Source: CAVQLX01 sp963811605 (GTDB lineage Bacteria; Desulfobacterota; Binatia; DP-6). From it: a stretch of 64,000 bases of DNA. The notes beneath the pieces were generated by a model. That model was not told where the DNA came from, made no database searches, and saw nothing but the letters and a program-made list of their open reading frames with translations. The stretch's first letter is position 1, and the number at the start of each line of letters is the position of its first letter. The stretch covers positions 62,001 through 126,000 of the forward strand of contig CAWESA010000012.1 in the NCBI GenBank assembly GCA_963811605.1, given 5' to 3'. A program made the position numbers and the translations under genes. Shown piece by piece: positions 1 through 8,481 of the stretch.

Positions 1-1
1 C

Positions 2-436
2 TACCTGCATCGCGCGGGGAGGTTCCCGCTCGGCACGGTCGACGAGGGCGAGGCCCAGGACCTGCTCGGGCGTCTGCGCGAGGGTCTGCTCGGGCTGCAC
101 GACGACACGCCCGGTGCGCCGGCGGCAGGACGTCCCGTCGCGCGCGTGTTCGAGCGCGACGAGCTGTATCACGGGCCCTGTCTCGCTGCGGCGCCCGATC
201 TCGTCATCCACTTCAACGACGGCTACGATCCCAAGGGTGCGATGGCGCGCACCGAGGTCTTCGCCCGCGGCGTGCTCACCGGCATGCATACGTACGCCGA
301 CTCGCTCTTCTACGTGAACCGGACGGGCGTCCAGACCGACGGTCTCGACATCACGGACCTCGCGCCCACCATCCTGACGCTGCTCGGTCTCGAGCCGCCC
401 GCCGACATGGATGGCCGGGTGCGCATGGCGTCGTGA
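2..436 (+). CDS. Alkaline-phosphatase-superfamily phosphodiesterase, C-terminal part
   Basis: Only the last 144 codons are in the window; the reading frame is open from base 2, so the gene starts upstream. The visible part contains a GxHT-like segment (GMHTYADS), an acidic and aromatic stretch before it, and the tail TDGLDITDLAPTILTLLG, which is the usual C-terminal strand-helix of type I phosphodiesterase/nucleotide pyrophosphatase and sulfatase-fold enzymes (established family knowledge). Such enzymes are metal-dependent hydrolases of phosphate or sulfate esters. The substrate cannot be told, because the nucleophile and most metal ligands lie outside the window. It is separated by 158 bases, including a promoter, from the secretion operon, so a functional link is not implied. 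Confidence 0.75.
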   Translation, partial: YLHRAGRFPLGTVDEGEAQDLLGRLREGLLGLHDDTPGAPAAGRPVARVFERDELYHGPCLAAAPDLVIHFNDGYDPKGAMARTEVFARGVLTGMHTYADSLFYVNRTGVQTDGLDITDLAPTILTLLGLEPPADMDGRVRMAS

Positions 437-495
437 AGAAGCGTCGCGCCCGCCCGTCCAACTCCGCGTGCAGCGCACCGAAGGCCGTCCGCCGA

Positions 496-524
496 TTGCA
501 GGCCCCAGCCCCTTCGCGTATAGA
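496..524 (+). promoter_or_regulatory. Sigma70-like promoter of the type II secretion operon
   Basis: TTGCAG (496-501), 17-base spacer, TATAGA (519-524), followed by an AT-rich stretch that is rare in this G+C-rich window. It is the only good promoter between the upstream gene and gspF, giving a leader of about 65 bases. Inferred from sequence only. Confidence 0.5.
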
Positions 525-594
525 TTTGTAAAGTTTTTCCCGCCAGTTACGCTCCGGGTTGCGGTGTCGAGGGGGCGGGCCCTGGAGACTCTCG

Positions 595-1833
595 TTGGCG
601 CATTTCCAGTACCGCGCGGCTGATCCGCAGGGAAAGGTCGTCGAAGGAACCATCGAGGCTGCCGAGGCGGCCGCGGTGGTGGCTCGTCTCCAGGATCGCG
701 GCCTGATCCCGATCCGGATCGGTACCGGCGAGGGCAAGGCGAAGGGCAAAGGCGAGGGCGCTTCCCGCCTGTCGCTGCCGAGCATGCCGGTGCTGCGCCG
801 CAGCATCGGGCAGAAGGATCTCCTCATCGTCACGCAGGAGCTGTCCACGCTGCTGACGGCCGGACTGCCGCTCGACCGCAGCCTCGCGACCCTGGTCGAG
901 CTGTCCGACAAGCCCGAGCTGAAGGCGGTGATGTCCGACGTCCTGCAGCAGGTGCGGGGCGGCAAGTCGCTCGCCGAGGCGATGGCGAAGCATCGCTTCT
1001 TTCCCGGCCTCTACGTCAACATGGTGCGCGCCGGCGAGGTCGGCGGCTTCCTCGAGGTGGTCCTCGAGCGCCTGCTCGAGTACATCGAGCGCTCGCAGGA
1101 GGTACGCGACGAGGCGCGCGCCGCGCTCGCCTATCCCGTCGTGCTGGTCTGCTCGATGGGCGCGTCGATCCTGGTCCTGCTCACCTACGTGCTGCCGAAG
1201 TTCTCCGCTCTCTTCAACGACATGGGCAAGACGCTCCCCCTGTCGGCCCGCATCGTGATGGGGGTCTCGGAGGGCCTGCGCAACTACTGGTGGCTCCTCA
1301 TCGCGATCGCCGCGGCGATCGTGTTCGGCATCCGGTACTGGGTGCGGACGCCCAAGGGCTCGCTGGCCTGGGACCAGTGGAAGCTGCGCCTGATGGTCGT
1401 GGGAGACGTGGTCCGCAAGATGGAGGTGGCGAAGATCGCGCGCACCCTGGGCACGCTCCTGAAGAGCGGCGTGCCGATGGTGCAGGCGCTCGGCATCGTC
1501 AAGGAGATCACCGGCAACCAGGTGGTGGCCAGGTCCCTGGCCGAGGTCGAGGTGGGCGTGCGCGAGGGCGCGGGCGTGGCCGAACCGCTGGCCCGCTCCG
1601 GCGTGTTCCCGCCGCTCGCCATCCAGATGATCTCGGTGGGCGAGGAGACCGGCAAGCTCGACGAGATGCTGCTCAAGGTGGCCAGCTACTTCGACCGCGA
1701 GGTGCGGGTACGCGTCCAGCAGTTCACTCGACTGCTCGAGCCGGTGCTGATCCTCGTGATGGGGCTGGCGGTCGGCTTCATCGTGGTGTCGATGCTGTCG
1801 GCGATCTTCAGCGTCAACGACCTACCCATCTGA
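595..1833 (+). CDS. gspF: Type II secretion inner-membrane platform protein GspF
   Basis: GspF is the polytopic inner-membrane core of the type II secretion system and couples the GspE ATPase to pseudopilus assembly. The 412-residue product matches the usual size. It has the typical opening AHFQYRAxDPQGKVVEG, two T2SF repeats (about residues 75-197 and 278-400, with the paired GEVGG and GEETG turns), and three hydrophobic segments (about 180-205, 228-250, 382-405). I chose TTG 595 because family members begin at this motif and GGAG lies 7 bases upstream. An earlier in-frame TTG at 559 would add 12 atypical residues. It is the first gene of the operon; gspE, normally adjacent, is missing. Confidence 0.95.
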   Translation: MAHFQYRAADPQGKVVEGTIEAAEAAAVVARLQDRGLIPIRIGTGEGKAKGKGEGASRLSLPSMPVLRRSIGQKDLLIVTQELSTLLTAGLPLDRSLATLVELSDKPELKAVMSDVLQQVRGGKSLAEAMAKHRFFPGLYVNMVRAGEVGGFLEVVLERLLEYIERSQEVRDEARAALAYPVVLVCSMGASILVLLTYVLPKFSALFNDMGKTLPLSARIVMGVSEGLRNYWWLLIAIAAAIVFGIRYWVRTPKGSLAWDQWKLRLMVVGDVVRKMEVAKIARTLGTLLKSGVPMVQALGIVKEITGNQVVARSLAEVEVGVREGAGVAEPLARSGVFPPLAIQMISVGEETGKLDEMLLKVASYFDREVRVRVQQFTRLLEPVLILVMGLAVGFIVVSMLSAIFSVNDLPI

Positions 1834-1847
1834 AGAGGAACCGAGTC

Positions 1848-2282
1848 ATGAGAGACGTACGACGCCAGGCAGGCTTCACCCTGATCGAGATCATGGTCGT
1901 GATGGTCATCATCGGGCTGCTGATGGCACTGGTGGGGCCGAACCTGATCGGACGATCCGAGAAGGCCAAGTCACAGGCCGCTGCCATGCAGATCGAGCGT
2001 CTCGGGACGGTGCTCGACACCTTCCGGCTCGACGTGGGCCGCTACCCCACCAGCCAGGAGGGTCTGAACGCGCTGGTGCAGAAGCCTCAGGGACTCGAGC
2101 GCTGGGACGGTCCCTACCTCACCAAGGGGATCCCCAAGGATCCGTGGGATCGTCCGTACGTCTATCGCGCCCCGGGGGAAGGCGGACGGCCCTACGACAT
2201 CTACTCCCTGGGAGCCGACGGCGCGCCCGGCGGGCAGGACAACAACCGCGACGTCACGAGCTGGGGAGGCGACAGCGGGTGA
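1848..2282 (+). CDS. gspG: Major pseudopilin GspG
   Basis: GspG polymerises into the periplasmic pseudopilus that pushes folded exoproteins through the secretin. The 144-residue product has the prepilin-peptidase site QAG|FTLIE with the invariant Glu at +5, a hydrophobic N-terminal helix, and the GspG-specific C-terminal region with PTSQEGL, DPWDRPY and the calcium-site-like SLGADGAPGG..D segment. An AGAGGAA ribosome-binding site precedes ATG 1848. It lies 14 bases after gspF and overlaps gspH by four bases (GTGA). A GspO-type prepilin peptidase is needed for maturation and is not in the window. Confidence 0.97.
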   Translation: MRDVRRQAGFTLIEIMVVMVIIGLLMALVGPNLIGRSEKAKSQAAAMQIERLGTVLDTFRLDVGRYPTSQEGLNALVQKPQGLERWDGPYLTKGIPKDPWDRPYVYRAPGEGGRPYDIYSLGADGAPGGQDNNRDVTSWGGDSG

Positions 2283-2728
2283 GCCGGCGCGCCCGTCGCG
2301 GCTTCACGCTGATCGAGATGACGGTGGTCCTCCTGATCATCGCCATCGGGATCACGCTCGCCGTGCCGCTGATCGAGGGCGGCTTCGATTCGCGCGAGGT
2401 GCGTCGCGCGGCGCGCCAGATCGCCGCCACCATGGTCCACTGCCGGGTGGAGGCGGTGGCGAAGTCTGCGCCGCAGGAGATGATCATCAACCCGGAACGC
2501 AACACCATCGCCACCTCCGACTGGGGCCGCTGGGCGGAGCTGACCGATCGCGCGCTGATCGAGCACATCGACGGCGGCGCAGACGTGGGCGACGGCGCCC
2601 GGCAGATCCTGTGCTACCCCAACGGCAGCACGAGCGGGGCCGACGTCGTGGTGGTGTCGCGCCGTGACCGCACGAATCGCATCCGCATCACGCTCGACCC
2701 GTTGATCGGGCGGGTGGACGTGAACTGA
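2279..2728 (+). CDS. gspH: Minor pseudopilin GspH
   Basis: A minor pseudopilin of 149 residues. The prepilin signal RRG|FTLIEM lies at the extreme N terminus and is followed by about 20 hydrophobic residues and a GspH-like globular domain (SREVRRAARQIA...). GTG 2279 sits in a GTGA overlap with gspG and has GGGGAGG upstream. The longer open frame upstream overlaps gspG and has no family similarity. The assignment as GspH rests on order (G-H-I-J) and on the arginine-rich ARQI helix; sequence conservation in this family is low. Confidence 0.9.
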   Translation: MSRRARRGFTLIEMTVVLLIIAIGITLAVPLIEGGFDSREVRRAARQIAATMVHCRVEAVAKSAPQEMIINPERNTIATSDWGRWAELTDRALIEHIDGGADVGDGARQILCYPNGSTSGADVVVVSRRDRTNRIRITLDPLIGRVDVN

Positions 2729-2735
2729 CCCCGTG

Positions 2736-3167
2736 ATGAGCGCTCGCCCACGCGCCGGCTTCACGCTGCTCGAGATCGCCGTCGCGCTCGCCATCGTCGG
2801 CATCGGGATGGTGGCGTGCATGCAGGTGTTCAGCGGCAGCCTGCGGCTGCAGGACCGGGCCTCGCGCCAGAGCCGGGCCGTGCTCGTGGCCAGGGTCGGC
2901 ATGGACCAGCTCCTCATGCTGCCGTACGACAAGCTGCGCGACGGCTGTCAGGACAGTCCGGCGGGCAAGGACGGCGTCAGCATGCGCCGCTGCATCCGCA
3001 AGGCGGGCCCCGAGGACGGCGTGGAGACGGCTGCCGCCGACGCCGAGCCGCAGACGGAGCAGATTCTCTACTACCTCGAGGTCGCGGTCGCCTGGCACGA
3101 CGGCGCCGGCGAGAAGACCTACACGGTGCGCAGCATGCGGCTCGCGCCCCCTGACACCACCGACTGA
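2736..3167 (+). CDS. gspI: Minor pseudopilin GspI
   Basis: GspI forms the pseudopilus tip complex with GspJ and GspK. The 143-residue protein has a prepilin signal RAG|FTLLEIAVALAIVG, with the extra length between Leu and Ala typical of GspI, and a short beta-rich globular domain containing two Cys (about residues 71 and 86). ATG 2736 and the immediately preceding GTG 2733 are both possible starts. The stop TGA shares one base with the gspJ ATG (TGATG), which suggests translational coupling. Confidence 0.92.
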   Translation: MSARPRAGFTLLEIAVALAIVGIGMVACMQVFSGSLRLQDRASRQSRAVLVARVGMDQLLMLPYDKLRDGCQDSPAGKDGVSMRRCIRKAGPEDGVETAAADAEPQTEQILYYLEVAVAWHDGAGEKTYTVRSMRLAPPDTTD

Positions 3168-3985
3168 TGGCGCGTCGCTCGCACCCATCCGGCGGCTTCA
3201 CCTTGCTCGAGGTCGTGCTCGCGATGACCTCGCTCGCGCTGCTCACCGGGATCATCTACGCCGCGTTCCACCTGGGGGCGCGCGCGCTCGAGCGCGGCGA
3301 GGCGTCGGTGGTGACGGCGCAGCGCCTGCGCGCCGCCAGCGACGTGCTCATCCGGCAGGTGAAGTCGGTCGATCCGTACTGCAGCCGCAGCGTCGAGGAC
3401 GGCGAGTACCCGTTCTTCTTCGGCAACAGCCAGTCGATGACGTTCGTCACCGCCGCGGGACAGCTGGGCGGCGGCGGGCTGGTGCGGGTGTGCTGGCAGA
3501 TCAAGGACAACCCACCGCGCCTGGAGCTCACCGAGAGCTCCGCGTTCTCGCCCGATACGCTCGGAACCGGCGATCGCACCGACGACTGCCGCGGCCCGCA
3601 TGCGGTGGTCATCGATGGCTTCCGGCGGGCGCACTTCCAGTATCTCTTCCGCGAGAGCAACGACACGAAAGAGGATCAGGAGATGCGTCCCTCGTGGGAT
3701 GCGCGCGACGAGGGCATCCTGCCCGCCGCCGTGCAGGTCGAGATCGATGGCCTGCCGGGCCTCGAGGTCGACACCTGGGGCACCGAGATCCCGATCATGA
3801 CGTCGCACTACCGGGAAGGCGGTGCGGAGTGTGATCCGGAGCGGATCGGCGCGGAGCCGGTCCCGGAGTCGCCCACCGGCGCCGGCGAGGGCACGGGCGG
3901 CGCCGGCAACGGGCAGCTCGGCAACGGCGGATCCGACCACGAGGAGAGCGAGGACTCCGACAGCGACGCGGAGGACGACGAATGA
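3167..3985 (+). CDS. gspJ: Minor pseudopilin GspJ
   Basis: The 272-residue protein starts with HPSGG|FTLLEVVLAM, the prepilin signal with Glu at +5, followed by a hydrophobic helix and the GspJ domain. It is longer than the usual ~200 residues because of a C-terminal low-complexity tail that is Gly-rich and then very acidic (residues about 228-272, ending in repeated Asp/Glu/Ser). The tail could bind calcium or simply be disordered; that is inference. The stop overlaps gspK by four bases (ATGA). Confidence 0.92.
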   Translation: MARRSHPSGGFTLLEVVLAMTSLALLTGIIYAAFHLGARALERGEASVVTAQRLRAASDVLIRQVKSVDPYCSRSVEDGEYPFFFGNSQSMTFVTAAGQLGGGGLVRVCWQIKDNPPRLELTESSAFSPDTLGTGDRTDDCRGPHAVVIDGFRRAHFQYLFRESNDTKEDQEMRPSWDARDEGILPAAVQVEIDGLPGLEVDTWGTEIPIMTSHYREGGAECDPERIGAEPVPESPTGAGEGTGGAGNGQLGNGGSDHEESEDSDSDAEDDE

Positions 3986-5085
3986 CGGCGCGCCGCCGCC
4001 AGCGGGGGATCGCGCTCCTCCTGGTCCTGTGGGCGTTCTCGATCCTCGGCGTGCTGGCGCTCGACTTCGGGCGCTACATGCGCGACGACGCCATGGCCGC
4101 CGTGAACTTCGCCGATGAGACGCAGGGCTACTACGTGGCCGTCGCCGCCATCAACAAGGCGCTGCTGGACGCGGCCAAGGTGCAGAGCGGTGCGACGCCC
4201 GAGACGGGCAATGCCGCCGACCCCAGCAACGACGACGACGACGAGCAGGACCTCCTGCCCACGGACGGGGAGTGGCACGACGGCACGTTCCACGGGATGA
4301 CCTATCAGGTGCGGGCGACCGACGAGTGCGGCCGGGTCGCCATCAACGTGCTGGCGCAGCGGGCCAGCCAGGGCGTCGCCGAGGACCGCGAGCGCCTGAA
4401 GCGCATCGTCACCAACCTGCTCTACGGGTCGAACCAGACGAAGGGGAAGAGCCAGAAGCAGGCGCAGGACGTCGACTCGATCGTCGACTCGATCATCGAC
4501 TGGGTCGACCCGGATCACCTCACGACCAACGGCGCGGAGCGCGACTGGTACCGTGCCAATCGCGACTACGAGCCGAAGGACGGCTTCTTCGACTCCCCGC
4601 AGGAGCTCCTGCTCGTGCGCGGGGTCACGGCGGATCTCTTCTACGGCACGGGAGGCCGCGCCGGCCTGCGCGACGTCATCTCGGTGTTCTGCCGCGGCGA
4701 CCGGGCGGACACGCTGAACGCGAAGACGGTGACCGCGCCCGTCCTCGAGGCCGTGTTCGGGCTCGATCCCGACGAGGCGGCGAATCTCATCGATCAGCGC
4801 AAGGGCTCCGACGGCGAGACGTTCCTGCCCCTGCTGCAGGGAGCGTTGGCGTCGCGCGATCCCACCATGAGCGACAAGCTGGTGTGGGAGGCCGCACGCA
4901 TCGTCTTCGTCGAGGCGCGCGCCGATACCGCACGCGAGCGCAACCAGTCCACCGTCGCGGCCGTGGTCGACCTGACCGACGAGGTCAGCGACGGCCCCAA
5001 CCCGCTGCGCTGGTTCGATCGCGCCCCGTTCACCGGCACGCTGCCGGGCGAGATCGAGACGGAGCCGGGAGCGCCGAAGTCATGA
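3982..5085 (+). CDS. gspK: Minor pseudopilin GspK
   Basis: GspK caps the pseudopilus tip and carries a large alpha-helical (SAM-like) domain. This 367-residue copy begins RRRQRGIALLLVLWAFSILG, where the usual Glu at +5 is absent, as is characteristic of GspK. It contains the expected DECGRVAINV and VDSIIDWVDPD segments (residues about 114-190) and a C-terminal helical region. An Asp-rich insert (DPSNDDDDEQD, residues about 80-91) sits before the conserved part. It overlaps gspL through ATGA. Confidence 0.95.
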   Translation: MTARRRQRGIALLLVLWAFSILGVLALDFGRYMRDDAMAAVNFADETQGYYVAVAAINKALLDAAKVQSGATPETGNAADPSNDDDDEQDLLPTDGEWHDGTFHGMTYQVRATDECGRVAINVLAQRASQGVAEDRERLKRIVTNLLYGSNQTKGKSQKQAQDVDSIVDSIIDWVDPDHLTTNGAERDWYRANRDYEPKDGFFDSPQELLLVRGVTADLFYGTGGRAGLRDVISVFCRGDRADTLNAKTVTAPVLEAVFGLDPDEAANLIDQRKGSDGETFLPLLQGALASRDPTMSDKLVWEAARIVFVEARADTARERNQSTVAAVVDLTDEVSDGPNPLRWFDRAPFTGTLPGEIETEPGAPKS

Positions 5086-6491
5086 CGCTGAGCGAGCTCT
5101 CCGAGCGCCTGCGGCGGGCCGACTTCGTCGACGGACTGGGCATCTACGTCGGCACGCACGAGGTCGGGCTCGCCCACCTGCGCAAGCGGCTCTTCCAGGT
5201 GTCCGTGCGGGCAACCCGCACGCTGCCGCTTCCCGGCGCCGAGGAGCCGGACGCGCGCCGGCAGGCGCTGACCCGGGCGGTGGCGGAGTTCATGCGCGAG
5301 GGCGGCGTCGATGCCCGCCGCACGGTGCTGTGCGTGCCGCGCTCGGACGCGGCCTTCAACCGCGTGCTGCTGCCGGCGGCGGCCAAGGAAAACCTGGCGC
5401 AGGTGCTCGAATACGAGATCGAGAACCTGATCCCGCTGCCGCGCGACGAGATCTACTTCGACTACTCCATGCGCGACCACGGCGACGAGCGCCTCGAGGT
5501 GCTCCTGATGTGCATCCCGCGGCAGATCGTGCAGGGCTACCTCGATGCCCTCGGGGAGGCGACGGTGCGTCCGCGCGGGATCGTCCTCGCCTCGACCGCC
5601 ATCGCGGACTTCGTCGCCTTCTGCCGCGGCGACGGTGGAGCGTCGCTCGGCCTGCTGGTGAGCGCTCCCGGCGCCATGGAGGTCGCCCTCCTGTCGGGTG
5701 GCCGCCTCCTGTCGAGCCAGCTCCTGCCCGCCCGTCGCCTGGGCGACGCGACGGCTCTCGAGCGCTCGGTGGCGCGGCAGCTGGCGGAGACGGCGCTGCT
5801 GGCCGATGAGGTACCGCTCTACCGCTGGGAGCTGGCCAACGGGGCGGGACCGGGCATCGCGGTCCCCGGCGACGGGGATCTGCTCGCCCTGGCGCGCGGC
5901 CGGCTCGAGGCGCCCGAGGAATTCTTCGTCTCCACCGATGCGGCGATGCTGCCTGCCGTCGGCGCTGCCCTCGACGCGGTGCGTGAAGGCACGGTGCCGG
6001 TCAACCTCCTGCCGGCGGAGGAGCGGCACGGCTACGACGAGGGTCTCTCGCTCGCCACCGTCATCCTGGTGGTGCTGAGCGCGCTCCTCCTGCTGGTGTG
6101 GGGCGGCAGCACGCTCGTCAAGGACGCGATGCTGCGCCGCGATATCCAGGAGCAGGTGGATGCGATCCAGCCGCAGGTGCGGCAGGTGAAGAAGCTGCAG
6201 GCCGACGTCGACCGCCTGCAGAACGAGATCGACACGCTCAACGAAGGCCAGGAGCCCCAGGTGACGCCGCTCCTGCGCGAGCTGACCGACTTGATTCCGA
6301 CCGATGCCCATCTCACCGGCTTCAACCTGCGGGGCGGCCGCCTGACGATCGACGGCCAGGCCCGCTCCGCATCCGACCTCATCAGCGCGCTCGGCAAGTC
6401 GAAGCGATTCAAGAACGTCAACTTCGCCTCGCCGACTACCAAGCAGGGTGACAAGGAGCGCTTCTCGATCGTCGCCGAGGTGGTGCGGTGA
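5082..6491 (+). CDS. gspL: Type II secretion assembly protein GspL (PilM/PilN-like)
   Basis: GspL recruits the GspE ATPase on its cytoplasmic actin-like domain and pairs with GspM through its periplasmic domain. The 469-residue product has the N-terminal actin-like domain (residues about 15-310, with LEYEIENLIPLP as seen in PilM/GspL), one membrane segment (about 323-345), a short coiled coil (about 350-390) and a ferredoxin-like PilN/GspL periplasmic domain near the C terminus. ATG 5082 sits in an ATGA overlap with gspK. The intact GspL implies that a GspE is encoded elsewhere in the genome. Confidence 0.9.
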   Translation: MTLSELSERLRRADFVDGLGIYVGTHEVGLAHLRKRLFQVSVRATRTLPLPGAEEPDARRQALTRAVAEFMREGGVDARRTVLCVPRSDAAFNRVLLPAAAKENLAQVLEYEIENLIPLPRDEIYFDYSMRDHGDERLEVLLMCIPRQIVQGYLDALGEATVRPRGIVLASTAIADFVAFCRGDGGASLGLLVSAPGAMEVALLSGGRLLSSQLLPARRLGDATALERSVARQLAETALLADEVPLYRWELANGAGPGIAVPGDGDLLALARGRLEAPEEFFVSTDAAMLPAVGAALDAVREGTVPVNLLPAEERHGYDEGLSLATVILVVLSALLLLVWGGSTLVKDAMLRRDIQEQVDAIQPQVRQVKKLQADVDRLQNEIDTLNEGQEPQVTPLLRELTDLIPTDAHLTGFNLRGGRLTIDGQARSASDLISALGKSKRFKNVNFASPTTKQGDKERFSIVAEVVR

Positions 6492-7547
6492 GCGGGCTCC
6501 GGGCGCGCCTGCAGGCGTTCTTCGGCGGCGTGCAGCGCTGGTACGCCGGACATTCGCGGCGCGACCAGCGCATCGTCCTCGGCATCCTGGCCTTCGCGGC
6601 CGTCTGCGTGGTCTATCTCTGGGTCTGGGTGCCGCTGCGCGACTATCGCCAGACCGTCGCCGACGAGATCGCCGAGGGCCAGGAGGCGCTGGCCCGGGCG
6701 GCCCGTACCCTCGGCTCCGCCGAGTCGTTGAAGCTGGAGCGTGAGAACCTGGAGAAGAGGCTCAAGCAGGCCCGCGAGCGGCTGCTGCCCGGACGCGGCG
6801 GCACGCTGGGCGCCGCGGCGCTGCAGGAGCGTACCAACTCGCTGGCTGCCGAGAAGGGCATCACCGTCCAGAGCACCCAGGTGATGAAGGAGGAGGCCCT
6901 CGATCCGTACCGGAAGGTGTCGGTGCGCCTCACGCTGTCGGGCGAGCTCAAGCCGTTCGCCGAGCTGGTGTCGGCGCTCGAGTACGGGCAGCAGCTGGCG
7001 GTACCGATCGTCGAGGTGAATCGCCGCGGCGCTGTCCCGGGAGCCAAGGGGCCCCGCACCCTGTCGGCCACCATCGAGGTGGCGGGCTTCGTCCTGAGCG
7101 AGGACGCCAAGACAGAGGAGGCCAAGGCAGAGGAAGCCACGGCTGCCGAGGGCGGTGAGAACGGCGAGGTGGCGGCGGTGGAAGGCGCCGATGCCGCCAA
7201 GGGCGAGGTCCCTCCGGTGCCGGGCGGAGCACCCGTGGGCCCGCTCGCCGCGCCCTCCGGACCGGTGCCGCTGCTCCGCGGTGGTGCCCGTTCCCGCAGG
7301 TACCGGCGCCCCGGGCGCTGCCACCGGTCCGGCGGGCCTGCCGGCTCTTCCCGGCGTCACGACGACGACCGCGGTCACGGCCCCGGATGCGCCCGTGACG
7401 ACGACCACACGGGTGCCGGCGACCACGGCGACCACGGTCCGCGCGCGCGCGACCACCACCACGCGCCCGGCGCCGACGCTGCCGTTCATCCCGAAGAACG
7501 TGCCGACGACCATCCCCGTCCCATCGGATCAGGGCGAGGAGGGGTGA
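6488..7547 (+). CDS. gspM: Type II secretion protein GspM, frameshifted near base 7280
   Basis: GspM partners GspL. It starts at GTG 6488 (GTGA overlap) and has one membrane segment (residues about 29-51), a coiled coil (about 57-100) and a ferredoxin-like periplasmic domain (about 105-205). After about residue 262 the frame becomes Arg/His/Asp-rich and runs to 7570, inside gspC. If one base is skipped near 7278-7290, the frame instead encodes a Pro/Thr-rich tail (TTTT runs, PTLPFIPKNVPTTIP) with G/C in nearly every third codon position and stops at 7547, two bases before the gspC ATG. I therefore annotate a frameshifted gene, either an assembly error or a genuine mutation. The Pro/Thr tail is unusual for GspM. 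Confidence 0.8.
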
Positions 7548-7548
7548 T

Positions 7549-8406
7549 ATGGGCCGCTGGGCCATCTTGAACGGCGTCCTCGTGGTCATCGTGCTCTTGC
7601 TCGGGCTGCAGATCTTCCGCACCTGGGGCCGCACGCTGCCGACGGTCGAGGTCGCGACGCGCCAGGGAGAGCCGGCGCCGAAGCCGGACGGCAAGGGCGA
7701 CGGCAAGGCCGGCGGTACCCGCCGGGGCGGCAAGCGAGGCGCCGCCGAGCGCACCGAGCAACCGGCCATCCTGGTGGCGACGATCGTGAACAAGGATCTG
7801 TTCGATCCCAGCCGCCAGAAGCCCACCGAGGAGGTGAAGGCGGCGCCGGTGAAGGAGGTCGGTCCACCGCCAAACCTGACCCTGGTCGGGGTCCGGATGA
7901 TCGGACGCGACCACGAGGTCCTGGTGACCGACGCCGCCCAGGCCAACCAGCAGCGCCGCCTGCGCATCGGGGATCAGGTCGGGGGGTACACCCTGAAGAC
8001 CGTCGACCCGAGCCGGGTCACGATGACCTCGAACAGCGGCGAGACGATCACCCTGACCCTGGCGGTGGACAAGTCCGGTGGCGGCGGCGCCGTCGGCGCG
8101 GTGCCGAGGCCTCCGGGCGTGCCCCAGCCGGGCCGGCCCGGGCAGCCGCCGGGCATCGCCCCGTCCCCCGCGGCGGGCGTGCAGCCGGCGCATCCAGCCG
8201 GCGTCGCTCCCCCCGCAGTCGGCGCCCAGCCCAGGCCGCCGCGGGCGGCGATACAGGGGGCTCGGGTGCCGCCCGTGGCCCCGCAGGTACCGGGAGCGGC
8301 CGCGGGAGCGGGCATCGTCAATCCCGCCCCGGTGCCGCCGGCCTTCGCCAACCCCAACCTCCCGGCGGCGGTCCGGGAGAAACTCGAACAGCTCAAGAGT
8401 AACTGA
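7549..8406 (+). CDS. gspC: Type II secretion protein GspC (PulC-like)
   Basis: GspC links the inner-membrane platform to the secretin through its HR domain. This 285-residue protein has a single N-terminal membrane segment (about residues 5-24), a charged linker, the motif IVNKDLFDPSR, and an HR-like beta domain (about residues 105-175, TLVGVRM...RIGDQVGGYTLKTVD). No PDZ domain follows; instead there is a 110-residue Pro/Ala/Gly-rich tail. The name rests on the HR motif, the topology and the position directly before gspD. It could be called GspN by position, but the sequence fits GspC better. A strong GGCGAGGAGGGG precedes the ATG. Confidence 0.8.
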   Translation: MGRWAILNGVLVVIVLLLGLQIFRTWGRTLPTVEVATRQGEPAPKPDGKGDGKAGGTRRGGKRGAAERTEQPAILVATIVNKDLFDPSRQKPTEEVKAAPVKEVGPPPNLTLVGVRMIGRDHEVLVTDAAQANQQRRLRIGDQVGGYTLKTVDPSRVTMTSNSGETITLTLAVDKSGGGGAVGAVPRPPGVPQPGRPGQPPGIAPSPAAGVQPAHPAGVAPPAVGAQPRPPRAAIQGARVPPVAPQVPGAAAGAGIVNPAPVPPAFANPNLPAAVREKLEQLKSN

Positions 8407-8481
8407 TACACGCCGTCGGGAAGGCATGTGGCCGGCGCCCCGCCGGCCGACGTCACGCTCACCGTCGGGGAGGAGGATGAA

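Noticed and set aside
559..594. TTG 559 as start of gspF
   Set aside because: Adds 12 residues not found in the family; TTG 595 has a ribosome-binding site and the conserved N terminus.
8428..8481. Upstream start for gspD
   Set aside because: Would place 18 acidic residues before the signal peptide; GTG 8482 has a strong ribosome-binding site.
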